From Halomonas sp. JB37 (GTDB taxonomy: Bacteria; Pseudomonadota; Gammaproteobacteria; Pseudomonadales; Halomonadaceae), in assembly GCF_002332255.1 (NCBI RefSeq), contig NZ_NRGW01000001.1, positions 1,488,001 through 1,552,000 on the forward strand: DNA of 64,000 nt. The letters run 5' to 3'. The translations under genes were made by a program, and so were the position numbers. Under the pieces are notes generated by a model, which worked only from the letters and a program-made list of their open reading frames with translations, did not search any database and was not told the origin of the DNA. This document shows positions 40,299-49,868 of the stretch, piece by piece; positions within the stretch are counted from its first letter, which is position 1, and each line of letters begins with the position of its first letter.

Positions 40299-42506
40299 TT
40301 AGAACTCGTAGGTAGCCGAGACCCAGAAGCTGCGGCCATCTAGGGCAACGCCATCGGTAGAGCGGCCCGTTTGGGTGAAGTTGTAGGCCCGCAACGTTTC
40401 ACCGTTATGCTCGAAGGTGTCGGAGCTGGTGAAATCTTTATCAAACAGATTATAAATAGTGCCGGTTAACCGCACGCTGTCAGACACACGATAAGAGCTA
40501 CGTAGGTTGAATAGCTCATAGCCATTCAGTTTATTGCCTAGCTGCTCGTAGAGTGACAGCGTCTCGCCGGAGGTCGGAAGGCCTGCAGAGAAACGCTCAC
40601 GGGAGGAGTAATACTCTCCTTCTAAGGTGGTGCTCCAGCGGTCATTAATGGCCCAAGTTAGGTCTGCGGTGAGTTTGTGGTCAGGCGTATTAGTGAGCAC
40701 CATTCCTTCGTTGTCGCCGGAGATGATTTCAGAATCTGTAAAGGTATAGCCACCGCTAACACGCCAAGCCGGCGCAATTTGGTAGCTTGCGGTAAGCTCT
40801 ACGCCACGCGTTTCAGCTTCGTCAATATTGGTTAATTGGCCAAAGCTTTCTTGCTGCGTAAAGTTACCCACGCTTAAGCAATTAGCAAGCCCTGCATTTG
40901 GGGTCTCGCCGTTACTCACGAACTGACAGTTGGGCAGGTCTGCCGCGCTGGCGATCCGGTCGGTAAAGCGGTTATAGAAAACGGTAGCACTGGTGGCAAA
41001 ACCGCTTTGGTTATCGTAAATAGCACCGATTTCGTAATTGGTGCTTTTTTCCGGCTCTAGGTCAGGGGAGCCGAGGTTGACCGTGGTGCCTTGGCCGCCA
41101 AAGCCATTGATACCATCGTGAAGGTCGTTGAGTGATGGCGTCTTATAGCCGCGGCTCACACCGCCTTTCAGCGTCCAGTTGGGCGTTGTGCTCCATACAA
41201 GATAGCCGCGCGGGCTAAAGTGGCCGCCAAAGGCGTCGTGATGTTCATAGCGCCCGCCGACTGTCAGGGCAAGATCATCTCGCAGCAGCCACTCGTCTTC
41301 GGCAAACAGTGCCCAGCTGGTTTGTTCGAAGGTGATATCGCCTGCTGTTCCATCCTCTAGTTCGGCGTCAATATACTGCCCGCCAATGGTGGCCATATGA
41401 TCGCCGATGGGGGCAACAAACTTGGTATCGACAATAATGTCGCGGTTTTCAAGGATGCGATCTTCGCCGCCTTGGGCCTCGTAACCAAAGTCTGGGGCGC
41501 TACCGGCGGGTAGGGTACGACCAAAGGTTTCGGTAGTGCTATGGGTAATGCTGCTTTCCCAAGTGCCCGGCGCATAGCGCCCCGTGTGGCCAATAGCAAT
41601 CTGGTCACGGTTAAAACGCAGCTCATCCTTATAGCCATTAAAGGTGCCTGGAGAAGGGTTGCCTCTGCGGTCGGTGCCGTCCTGAGTGCCTAAGCGATTA
41701 TCGTCGTTTGAATAGGTTTGGCGAGCGCGCTCGGCATCGACCCATAATTCGTTGTTTTCATCTGGCGTTAAGTTTAAGCGGCCGCCAATGGAGTAAATAC
41801 GTGCTTCAGACGGGCGTGGGTCACGCCCGGCGCTGTTTTCAATCATGCGTTCTGAACGGTCGCGGTCAAACAAACGGCCGCGCAGTTGCAATCCAAGCGT
41901 GTCCTTAACCAATGGGCCTGACGTATAGAGATTGATCGCGGAGCTATTGCCGGCATCGCGGTCTTCTTGAAAGGTATTTTCGACCGTCACCGAGCCAGCC
42001 CAGTCCTCGCCTATGCGGCGAGTAATAATGTTGACTACCCCGCCCATGGCGTCGGAGCCGTAGAGTGTCGACATCGGCCCGCGAATTACCTCAATGCGCT
42101 CAATAGCCGAGAGCGGGGGCATAAAGCCGGTCGAGGTTTCACCGAACCCGTTTGGCGTGACGCTGCCCGATGTGTTCTGGCGGCGTCCATCAATCAAAAT
42201 CAGCGTGTATTCGCTGGGCATGCCGCGAATGGAAATATTTAACCCGCCGGTTTTACCTGTTCCCGAGCGCACATCAACACCAGGAACATCAGCAATCGCT
42301 TCGGCAATGTTGGAAAACTGCTTAAGCTCCAGCTCTTCACGAGATATAACCGAAATACTGGCTGGCGCACTATCTACCGATTGCTCATAGCCAGCAGCCG
42401 TTACCACCATATTATTGAGCTGAGCGGTTTCTTGGCCATAAGCGGCTGAGGAGATAGCGGCAAGTGCGATGGCACTGGTTAATGTAAGGCGAGTAAATTG
42501 TTGCAT
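40299..42506 (-). CDS. TonB-dependent outer-membrane receptor, CirA/FepA-like
   Basis: A 735-residue receptor: signal peptide, TonB box-like NNMVVTAAGYEQS, plug (SAPASISVISREELELKQ begins it; VIRGPMSTLYGSDAMGGVVNIITRR) and a 22-stranded barrel ending in WVSATYEF. The plug is close to CirA. Its N-terminal half closely follows the neighbouring receptor, so the two arose by duplication. A 16/19 match to the Fur box lies 30 bases upstream of its ATG, and the fec-type import genes are divergent from it. Confidence 0.92.
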   Translation of the reverse strand: MQQFTRLTLTSAIALAAISSAAYGQETAQLNNMVVTAAGYEQSVDSAPASISVISREELELKQFSNIAEAIADVPGVDVRSGTGKTGGLNISIRGMPSEYTLILIDGRRQNTSGSVTPNGFGETSTGFMPPLSAIERIEVIRGPMSTLYGSDAMGGVVNIITRRIGEDWAGSVTVENTFQEDRDAGNSSAINLYTSGPLVKDTLGLQLRGRLFDRDRSERMIENSAGRDPRPSEARIYSIGGRLNLTPDENNELWVDAERARQTYSNDDNRLGTQDGTDRRGNPSPGTFNGYKDELRFNRDQIAIGHTGRYAPGTWESSITHSTTETFGRTLPAGSAPDFGYEAQGGEDRILENRDIIVDTKFVAPIGDHMATIGGQYIDAELEDGTAGDITFEQTSWALFAEDEWLLRDDLALTVGGRYEHHDAFGGHFSPRGYLVWSTTPNWTLKGGVSRGYKTPSLNDLHDGINGFGGQGTTVNLGSPDLEPEKSTNYEIGAIYDNQSGFATSATVFYNRFTDRIASAADLPNCQFVSNGETPNAGLANCLSVGNFTQQESFGQLTNIDEAETRGVELTASYQIAPAWRVSGGYTFTDSEIISGDNEGMVLTNTPDHKLTADLTWAINDRWSTTLEGEYYSSRERFSAGLPTSGETLSLYEQLGNKLNGYELFNLRSSYRVSDSVRLTGTIYNLFDKDFTSSDTFEHNGETLRAYNFTQTGRSTDGVALDGRSFWVSATYEF

Positions 42507-42535
42507 GACGAACCCCGTGATAATACGATTTGCTT

Positions 42536-42554
42536 GCTAATGATATTTATTATC
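42536..42554. promoter_or_regulatory. Fur-box-like operator upstream of the second TonB receptor
   Basis: The 19 bases at 42536-42554 match the Fur consensus GATAATGATAATCATTATC at 16 of 19 positions and lie just upstream of the receptor start. Iron repression of the receptor is expected. Confidence 0.7.
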
Positions 42555-42698
42555 AAATAGGGTTTGGATTCTAAGAAGAAAGGTTCCCATTTGCGACGCA
42601 AAAGTATGGAACGATGCGTTGCGTAAATTGCAACTTTGGCGCGACTAACGCTGTTGCCAAATATGGAACATGGCATTCAGGGAGATAGTAGTGCAAGT

Positions 42699-42717
42699 GA
42701 TTTTGAGAATCGTTACT
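42699..42717. promoter_or_regulatory. Fur-box-like operator upstream of the siderophore-binding protein gene
   Basis: The 19 bases at 42699-42717 match the Fur consensus at about 13 of 19 positions and lie about 65 bases before the ATG at 42782. A weaker site than 42536, but in the right place for the import operon. Confidence 0.5.
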
Positions 42718-42781
42718 ATTCGCTATCTGGATTGTTATTTGCCAATCAATTTATAGCGATATTTAAAAGTAGGGGACCTCA

Positions 42782-43705
42782 ATGCTGCGTTCGGTACTAC
42801 GTCATGGTTTAACAGGTGTGCTATTCACGAGCCTTATCGCCAATGCCCAAGCGCGTGAGCTGGATACCGCCTTTGGTAAAGTGGAGGTGCCTGATTCACC
42901 GGCGCGCGTGGTGACACTTTACGAAGGTGCCTTGGACGCCTCGGTCGCGGTTGGAGTGACGCCGATTGGTGCGATCGCCACGCGGGGCGGCAATGAGGTG
43001 GCGACCTATATGAGTGAACATATTGATACTCGCCAGTTGGAAATGGTGGGCGTTGCGCGCGAAACCAATATTGAAGCGGTGCTTCGCTTACAGCCGGATC
43101 TCATTCTGGCTACCCCACAGCTTCCCGAAGAGCAGTATCGATTGCTTTCGCGCATTGCGCCCACCGTTGTGCCTGAATCAAACGGCCTGTCGCGTGAAAA
43201 CTGGAAGGCCGAGTCACGCCTTTATGGGCAGGCCCTGGGTAAAGAGGCCGAGGTAGATGAAGCGCTTGAAAGCGTTGAGCAGCGCGCGGCTTCGCTTAAC
43301 CAGCGCCTAAGCGAAGCCCAGGTGAGCGGTACTGCCTACTTGGCTCGCTGGATGCCCGCAGGGCCCATGGTGATGTCGTCTGAACTGTTTGCAACCGGTG
43401 TGCTTGCTTCGACCGGTATCAGCGTGGAAGGCGAAGGGCTAGTTAAAGAAGGCAGTGCGCATAGCGATATTCTGAGCCTTGAAAACCTGTCTATGATCGA
43501 CGGCGACTGGCTTTTTCTCGCCACGCTTAACGACGAAGGCCAGCAGGCACTTGATGCCGCTGAGCAAAGCAGCGCCTTTACGCGTCTCAACGTTGTCCAG
43601 CAAGGTCACGTGGTGCCTGTTAATGGCCAGGTTTGGAGCAGCGCCTCTGGCCCGTTAGCCGCCCAAGCCATTTTGGACGATATCGAAGAGGCGTTGTTGC
43701 CTTAG
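42782..43705 (+). CDS. Iron-siderophore ABC transporter substrate-binding protein (FecB-like)
   Basis: A 307-residue periplasmic class III binding protein. After a signal peptide (to NAQAREL) come PARVVTLYEGALDASVAVGVTPIG, IEAVLRLQPDLILATPQ and a long backbone helix typical of the FecB/BtuF fold. It passes ferric siderophore from the TonB receptors to the permeases encoded next. ATG 42782 has AGGGGA upstream. Confidence 0.9.
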   Translation: MLRSVLRHGLTGVLFTSLIANAQARELDTAFGKVEVPDSPARVVTLYEGALDASVAVGVTPIGAIATRGGNEVATYMSEHIDTRQLEMVGVARETNIEAVLRLQPDLILATPQLPEEQYRLLSRIAPTVVPESNGLSRENWKAESRLYGQALGKEAEVDEALESVEQRAASLNQRLSEAQVSGTAYLARWMPAGPMVMSSELFATGVLASTGISVEGEGLVKEGSAHSDILSLENLSMIDGDWLFLATLNDEGQQALDAAEQSSAFTRLNVVQQGHVVPVNGQVWSSASGPLAAQAILDDIEEALLP

Positions 43706-43834
43706 GTCCTCTTGCTACCAGCGCTCTTGCTATTGAAGCGCTGGGTAACAATATGCGTGGCACAACAGTTTTCGGTGCAAAGATTCTTGTTATAAACGTC
43801 TTTGGTATACAGATACGCTCGTGAAGGAATGGCC

Positions 43835-44848
43835 ATGAAAGTCTTCGCGCGTGCGAAACGCCTTAATCAGCGCACGCTATTGTTATGCCTACTCACCGCC
43901 CTTGTGGCGGTGAGTCTCGTTAGTTTACTGGTAGGGGCGGGCAACGTTTCGCCGTCTCAAGCACTCTCGATGCTGCTGGGCGGCGAGGACAGCGAGGCGT
44001 ATTTCGTGGTCTGGGAGCTGCGTGCGCCGCGTACATTAATCGGTATTGCGGTGGGCATGGCGCTGGGCGTTTCGGGGGCACTTTTACAAGCGGTGGCCCG
44101 CAATCCCCTTGCCGAACCTGGCTTGCTGGGTGTCAGCGCTGGCGCCGCTTTTGCCGTGGCGCTAGCGTTGGTGCTGGGAGCCAGTGCGGCAACGCTGCGC
44201 ATTTCAGTGGCGCAGCTGGGGGCGCTGATCGGTTGCATGTGCGTATTAGGCGTTGCTCGCTGGCGCGGGGTCGGCAATGATCCCATTCGCCTGGTACTTG
44301 CAGGGGCTGCTTTTTCAGCATTGCTCGGGGCCATGACCTCGTTAATGCTGCTATTTGATCAGCGCTCGGCCGATGAGGTGCGCTTTTGGGTGATTGGCAG
44401 CTTGGCAGGACGCCGTTTGGAAGACCTGTTGGCCGTGTTGCCATCGGCGGTGGTGTGTAGCGTATTGATAGCCCTCATTGCGCGTCCGCTTTCGGCGCTG
44501 GCGCTTGGTGAGCGTATGGCGTCGGGGCTTGGACATCATCCTCAGCTCATCCGCGCTTTGGTGGTACTTTGCGTGGCGCTGCTGGTGGGGGCGGCAACGG
44601 CGATTGCCGGACCCATTATCTTCGTTGGATTGGTGGTACCTTTTATCGCCCGTGCTTTTGCCGGGCCTGATATTCGCCGCACGCTGTGGTTTTGCTTGCC
44701 GATTGGCCCTTTGATTATTCTAGCGGCTGATATTATTTCGCGTGTGGTCGTAGCGCCTTCTGAGCTTCCGCTGGGGGTTCTTACGGCACTCTGCGGCGCG
44801 CCGGTGCTGATCGCCGCCGTGCGTGCCCGCCGCCTGCCTACGTTATGA
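43835..44848 (+). CDS. FecCD-type iron-siderophore permease (first)
   Basis: A 337-residue permease with about ten helices; typical segments are WELRAPRTLIGIAVGMALGVSGALLQAVARNPLAEPGLLGVSAGA and GPIIFVGLVVPFIAR. ATG 43835 is chosen for the AAGGA at 43824-43828; the frame extends to 43802. Its stop overlaps the next start (ATGA). Confidence 0.92.
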   Translation: MKVFARAKRLNQRTLLLCLLTALVAVSLVSLLVGAGNVSPSQALSMLLGGEDSEAYFVVWELRAPRTLIGIAVGMALGVSGALLQAVARNPLAEPGLLGVSAGAAFAVALALVLGASAATLRISVAQLGALIGCMCVLGVARWRGVGNDPIRLVLAGAAFSALLGAMTSLMLLFDQRSADEVRFWVIGSLAGRRLEDLLAVLPSAVVCSVLIALIARPLSALALGERMASGLGHHPQLIRALVVLCVALLVGAATAIAGPIIFVGLVVPFIARAFAGPDIRRTLWFCLPIGPLIILAADIISRVVVAPSELPLGVLTALCGAPVLIAAVRARRLPTL

Positions 44849-46026
44849 GCTTTTTTATGAGTTTTTTTATGAGGTCACGCTGGTTGAAATCTGATCTCAG
44901 AAAACTCAGGAAAAATAGCGCCGCTGCGCTGGTGTCTATCGCGCCCACGATGAAAATAGCATCGAATGACGATGAATCCGTTAAGCCGCCAACCGGCTAC
45001 TGGCGGTGGGGCGAGCGCCGAGCTAATGGTGCCAGTGTTCTGATTGAACGCCGCGCCGTTTGGGTCAACAGTGCACTGATGGTCGCGTTAGTATTCGCCG
45101 CTATTGCCTACCTGTCCCTTGGCAGCCTGACGCTTATGCCTCGTGAGGTGATCATGGCGCTGGCGGGGCAGGGCGACATGATGACTGGATTTATGGTTCA
45201 GGAGTTGCGCCTGCCGCGCTTGGTCGCGGCTTGCCTGACCGGCGGGGCATTCGCCCTGGCCGGTATTCTTATGCAGACACTGGCCCGTAATCGCCTGGCG
45301 ACGCCGGGCATTATTGGCATTGATAACGGTGCCACGGCGTTTGCGGTTGCCTCGGTTGTGGGTATGAGTGTCTCTATAGCACCTTCGACCATGGCCTTGA
45401 CCGGTGCGGTGACCGCCGCGGTGCTGACATTTGGACTCGCGGCGGGGAGCGGTACTCAGGGTTATCGCTTTATCGTCGCCGGTATCGGTGTTGGCGCTGT
45501 TTTCGGGGCGATCACGCAGCTGCTGCTGGCGCGGGTCGCGATTGATACCGCCAATGCCGCTTACCCGTGGACGGTCGGGTCACTGAATGCGCGTTCAGGT
45601 GGTTCCGTTCACCTATTGGGCGTCGGCCTAGCGGTGGGTTTTGTGACGGCACTGGCGTTAGCCCGCTCGCTGACGATCCTACGTTTTTCCGAAGCGACGG
45701 CTAACGGGCTTGGGGTGAACGCCAAAGTAAGACGTATCCAAATACTGCTGTTATCGGTGGTATTAACGGCGCTTGCCGTTGCCGTTGCCGGGCCAGTAGG
45801 CATGGTGGGGTTGATCGGGCCTGAAATTGCGCGCGCGCTTTCTACCCCACGCCATGTGCCGGTGGTCGCGGCAACGCTTGCCGGTGCCCTGGTGATGGTG
45901 CTGGCCGATTTAATGGGGCGCACCCTGCTGGCGCCGATTGAGCTTCCGGTGGGTATTGTCACCGCTATTATTGGCGGCCCCTGGCTTTTATGGATTTTGA
46001 TGCGGCCGCAACGGAGTCACGCATGA
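44845..46026 (+). CDS. FecCD-type iron-siderophore permease (second)
   Basis: The partner permease, 393 residues. The core starts near residue 70 and has LRLPRLVAACLTGGAFALAGILMQTLARNRLATPGIIGI and GPVGMVGLIGPEIAR. A basic cytoplasmic N-terminal extension of about 65 residues is unusual. The DNA at the start repeats an ATGAG(C/T)TTTTTT unit (MSFFMSFFM), a slip-prone tract, so the real start could lie further in. Confidence 0.9.
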   Translation: MSFFMSFFMRSRWLKSDLRKLRKNSAAALVSIAPTMKIASNDDESVKPPTGYWRWGERRANGASVLIERRAVWVNSALMVALVFAAIAYLSLGSLTLMPREVIMALAGQGDMMTGFMVQELRLPRLVAACLTGGAFALAGILMQTLARNRLATPGIIGIDNGATAFAVASVVGMSVSIAPSTMALTGAVTAAVLTFGLAAGSGTQGYRFIVAGIGVGAVFGAITQLLLARVAIDTANAAYPWTVGSLNARSGGSVHLLGVGLAVGFVTALALARSLTILRFSEATANGLGVNAKVRRIQILLLSVVLTALAVAVAGPVGMVGLIGPEIARALSTPRHVPVVAATLAGALVMVLADLMGRTLLAPIELPVGIVTAIIGGPWLLWILMRPQRSHA

Positions 46027-46832
46027 ACGATTTTGAAGCTCCGCCGACGCTGGCTACCGATGCGCTGAGCATGGGCTACGGCGCGCGGCGGGTCATTGAT
46101 GGTCTGGATATACACTTGCCTAGTGCAAAGGTAACGGCCATTGTCGGGCCGAACGGCTGTGGTAAATCAACATTGCTGGCGGGACTGGCTCGCCTGCATA
46201 AGCCCGATGGCGGTTGCGTATTGTTGAACGGTGAGGATATTCAGCGATTGCCTTCTCGCCAGCTGGCCACTCAGCTGGCGCTGCTGCCTCAGGAAGCCGT
46301 CGCGCCGGAAGGCTTAACCGTGACCGAGCTAATACGCTTTGGCCGCCAGCCGCATCAAGGCTGGCTGCGCCAGTGGTCGGCAGAAGACCAGCGTGTTGTT
46401 CAGCATGCGCTTGAAGCGGCAGGGCTAGAAGATCTGGCTGATCGGCCCATTGAAGCGCTTTCCGGTGGCCAGCGTCAGCGTGCCTGGATCGCCATGACCA
46501 TCGCTCAGCAAACGCCGCTATTGCTGTTAGATGAGCCCACGTCTGCATTGGATCTTGGTCATCAAATCGAAGTCTTCGAACTGGTAAAAGAGCTCGCCCA
46601 TCACGGCCGCACCGTCGTGATGGTGCTGCATGATCTTGCCAGCGCGTGCCGCTATGCTGATCATCTAGTGGCCATGCGGGAAGGGCAGATAATCGCGCAA
46701 GGGCCGCCCGCTTCAGTGGTGACACCAGAGCTGGTTCGCACGCTTTATCAAGTAGAATGCACGCTAATAACCGACCCCGCGACCGGAAGCCCCCTGTTGG
46801 CCAATGTGCGGCGCTCGCCTGCGACAGCTTAA
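46023..46832 (+). CDS. Iron-siderophore ABC transporter ATP-binding protein (FecE-like)
   Basis: A 269-residue ATPase from ATG 46023, overlapping the permease stop (ATGA). Walker A GPNGCGKST, signature LSGGQRQRAWIAMTIAQ, Walker B LLLLDEPTSALDLGHQ and a switch His in VLHDLASA. It completes the binding protein-permease-permease-ATPase importer. Confidence 0.93.
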   Translation: MNDFEAPPTLATDALSMGYGARRVIDGLDIHLPSAKVTAIVGPNGCGKSTLLAGLARLHKPDGGCVLLNGEDIQRLPSRQLATQLALLPQEAVAPEGLTVTELIRFGRQPHQGWLRQWSAEDQRVVQHALEAAGLEDLADRPIEALSGGQRQRAWIAMTIAQQTPLLLLDEPTSALDLGHQIEVFELVKELAHHGRTVVMVLHDLASACRYADHLVAMREGQIIAQGPPASVVTPELVRTLYQVECTLITDPATGSPLLANVRRSPATA

Positions 46833-46901
46833 TCGGCTGTCAGTTAAGTGGTTGTCTCGTCGCTTTAGCCGCACGCTAACAATCTCAAATAAGGAACACT
46901 T

Positions 46902-48710
46902 GTGTCCTCTCCTGCACACAGTTTTCAAGCTTTAGTTCGGCTGCTGCGCTACGCCAAAGGCTATCGGCGACGCATTATTGCCGCGACCACCTGTTCAGTT
47001 ATCAACAAGCTGTTTGATATTGCGCCAGAGATTTTGATTGGTGTCGCCATTGATGTGGTAGTGAACCAAGAGCAAAGCTTTGTGGCGAGCCTGGGCTTTG
47101 AGACGCCTCACCAGCAGATCACCATGCTGGCGATACTTACTTTTGTTATTTGGGCAGGGGAGTCGCTGTTTGAGTATTTGTTTCAAATCCTCTGGCGCAA
47201 CTTAGCCCAGCGCCTGCAGGCGGATATGCGCCAAGACACCTACGAGCATGCCCAGCGGCTCGATATGGCGTTCTTCGAATCGAAAAACTCAGGCCAGCTT
47301 GTGGCCACCATGAACGACGACGTTAACCAGCTTGAGCGTTTTCTAGATGGCGGTGCCAATGCGCTTATTCAGGTGGTCGTCACCGTGGTGGCGGTGGGCG
47401 CGGTGTTCTTTGTGCTTTCGCCGCTGATCGCGCTGTTAGCCTTTACGCCTATTCCGCTAATTATCTGGGGCGCGTTCTTCTTCCAGCGTAAAGCCGGGCC
47501 GCTTTATAGCGATGTGCGTGAGAAGGTGGGCGACCTAGCCAGCCGGCTGTCTAACAACCTTAGCGGCATTGCGACGATCAAAAGCTTTACCAGCGAAGAC
47601 CGCGAAGCGGAACGTCTGCGCCAAGCCAGCGAAGCGTATGTCGAGGCTAACCGCCGGGCGATTAAGGTCAGCTCAGCGTTTATTCCGGTGATTCGTATGG
47701 CGATTCTAGCGGGCTTTCTGGCCACCTTTACCGTGGGTGGCATGATGGCGCTCAACGGCTCTCTGAATGTCGGTGCGTATGGCGTGCTGGTATTTCTGAC
47801 CCAGCGGCTGCTTTGGCCGCTAACCGGCCTGGCCCAGGTGATCGACCTGTTTGAGCGCGCCATGGCCAGCACGCGCCGGATTCTTGACCTGCTCGAAGTC
47901 CCAATCACGGTTAAAGATGCCAGCACCACTCCGCTCACCCAGCCGGTGCGTGGCGACGTCACGATTGAAAATGTGAGCTTTCATTACGCGACCAGCCGCG
48001 TGGGCGTTGATGGAATTGATCTGCATGTGCCCGCCGGCAATACCCTGGCGCTGGTGGGGGCCACTGGGCCGGGTAAATCGACGCTGATCAAGCTGCTGCT
48101 ACGTTTTTACGACCCAGAAGCCGGGCGCGTACTGATCGACGGCCAACCTATTATTGACGTGAGTATGAAGTCACTGCGCCAGTCCATTGGCTTAGTCAGC
48201 CAGGACGTGTATCTCTTTGAAGGCAGTATTCGAGACAATATCACCTATGGAAAGCCGCAGGCCGATGAAGCCGAGATTATCGACGCTGCCAAAACCGCTG
48301 AGGCTTGGAGTTTTATTGAAACATTGCCTCTGGGGCTAGATACACCCGTTGGGGAGCGCGGAGTGCTGCTTTCTGGCGGCCAGCGCCAACGGCTTTCACT
48401 CGCGCGAGCACTGCTTAAAGACCCGCCGATCTTGGTGTTGGATGAAGCCACTAGTGCAGTGGACAACGAAACCGAAGCGGCCATCCAGCGTTCCCTAAAG
48501 CGCATTGCTCATGGGCGTACGGTGATTATGATTGCCCACCGGCTTTCTACCATCGTTCACGCTGATGAAATCGTGGTAATCGAGAAAGGCCGTGTCGCTG
48601 AGCGGGGCAGCCACGCCAGTTTGCTTGCCACCAACGGGCACTATGCCGTCCAGTGGCGCGTACAAACCGGCGAGGCTCTAGCAGGAGATATAGAAGTGCT
48701 AAGGTCTTAA
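46902..48710 (+). CDS. ABC exporter-fold transporter (fused membrane and ATPase domains)
   Basis: A 602-residue half-transporter: six-helix membrane domain (about residues 20-320) and an ATPase domain (Walker A GATGPGKST, signature LSGGQRQRLSLARAL, Walker B ILVLDEATSAVD). It starts with GTG after AAGGA. Position after the fec-type genes suggests a role in the siderophore cycle, either secretion or, like IrtAB/YbtPQ, inner-membrane import. This is inference; the family also includes lipid and drug exporters. Confidence 0.85.
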   Translation: MSSPAHSFQALVRLLRYAKGYRRRIIAATTCSVINKLFDIAPEILIGVAIDVVVNQEQSFVASLGFETPHQQITMLAILTFVIWAGESLFEYLFQILWRNLAQRLQADMRQDTYEHAQRLDMAFFESKNSGQLVATMNDDVNQLERFLDGGANALIQVVVTVVAVGAVFFVLSPLIALLAFTPIPLIIWGAFFFQRKAGPLYSDVREKVGDLASRLSNNLSGIATIKSFTSEDREAERLRQASEAYVEANRRAIKVSSAFIPVIRMAILAGFLATFTVGGMMALNGSLNVGAYGVLVFLTQRLLWPLTGLAQVIDLFERAMASTRRILDLLEVPITVKDASTTPLTQPVRGDVTIENVSFHYATSRVGVDGIDLHVPAGNTLALVGATGPGKSTLIKLLLRFYDPEAGRVLIDGQPIIDVSMKSLRQSIGLVSQDVYLFEGSIRDNITYGKPQADEAEIIDAAKTAEAWSFIETLPLGLDTPVGERGVLLSGGQRQRLSLARALLKDPPILVLDEATSAVDNETEAAIQRSLKRIAHGRTVIMIAHRLSTIVHADEIVVIEKGRVAERGSHASLLATNGHYAVQWRVQTGEALAGDIEVLRS

Positions 48711-48726
48711 ACGCTTTGTGTCATCG

Positions 48727-49317
48727 TTATCGATTCACTAACAGCGCGTTAAGCGTCACCGGCACGTTCTCATCAATTTCTTGATAACCCAGCATCGACA
48801 GCACGGTACGCACCGTGCTGTTTTCCATTAGAACCTTACCATCTATGGCCATCGGTTCAGCGTGAGTAACGCGTATTTCATTCAGGCCTTCGCGGGTAAA
48901 GCGCAGCGGCACCGACTCCTGCTGATTAACCATATCGGATTCAACCCTAAACTCCAGGGTCTCGACCAGGGATTCGCCAATGTCCAAATTGTCTAGCTGC
49001 TCAGGGGGCATTTGCGCCACTAGCGTGACCAACGTGGTGTTTGCCAGCAAGCCAATCCAAGGCGGCAGTTCGCTAAAGCGCTCAAGTACATCCGTTTGGC
49101 TGAGCTTTAATGGCAGCCGCAGCGTACCGTCGCTGGATACAGTGCCCTGTAGGTCGCGTATTTGGTGGTGATGCGTTTGCGGTGCTGCGCCGTTTAGCTG
49201 GGTAATCGACGCCTGTACCTGAGACTGAGCAGGATCAAGCTGCCAATCAGCGTGTACCGGCAGGGCTAACAATAAAGGAAATAGAGCAATCAATGCTTTC
49301 ACAGCGCGCCTCCGCAT
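48727..49317 (-). CDS. YceI-like periplasmic protein
   Basis: A 196-residue protein with a signal peptide (ALIALFPLLLALPVHA) and a start of the mature part, DWQLDPAQSQVQASITQLN, typical of YceI-like lipocalin-fold proteins that bind isoprenoids or other lipids. ATG 49317 is chosen; ATG 49332 is also in frame. It is tail-to-tail with the ABC exporter and is the last chromosomal gene before the tRNA. Confidence 0.75.
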   Translation of the reverse strand: MRRRAVKALIALFPLLLALPVHADWQLDPAQSQVQASITQLNGAAPQTHHHQIRDLQGTVSSDGTLRLPLKLSQTDVLERFSELPPWIGLLANTTLVTLVAQMPPEQLDNLDIGESLVETLEFRVESDMVNQQESVPLRFTREGLNEIRVTHAEPMAIDGKVLMENSTVRTVLSMLGYQEIDENVPVTLNALLVNR

Positions 49318-49485
49318 AAAAACTGTCCACAATACGATGAGCTACTCACAAAACTAAGAGCCGCTCAAATGATTAAACACTACCCACAAGACCCCCCAAA
49401 CCGTATAAAGTGCCACAGCAGCATGAAGATAGCGCAATGGGGCTAGCCTCAACCCGTCACATTCGCTATGATATGCACGCTTTTC

Positions 49486-49562
<77 letters not shown>

Positions 49563-49614
49563 ATTTTCAATGACTTATCCTCGCGTTATTCCTTCCTAGC
49601 TGTACTTTTCCTCA

Positions 49615-49636
49615 AAGTGTCAACCAAGTGTCAACC
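49615..49636 (+). repeat. Tandem 11-bp repeat, possible integrase arm sites (left)
   Basis: AAGTGTCAACC occurs twice end to end (49615-49625, 49626-49636), between attL and the integrase and overlapping its stop codon. A GTCAAC pair with the same 11-base period lies near attR (63747-63763). Confidence 0.5.
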
Positions 49637-49868
49637 GAATATCCTCGGGCCGTAAGTGATCGCTTCTTTTAAATGATCCGGCGCTAGGTGTGCATAACGC
49701 ATGGTCATTTGTATGCTTTGATGCCCCATTATTTTTTGCAGTGTTAGTAAGTTACCGCCGTTTATCACAAAGTGGCTAGCGAACGTGTGTCGTAAAACGT
49801 GTGTGCGTTGCCCTCTAGGCAGTTCGATATCTCGGTGATTTTCAACCCAGTTGTCCAAATGGCTGCAC

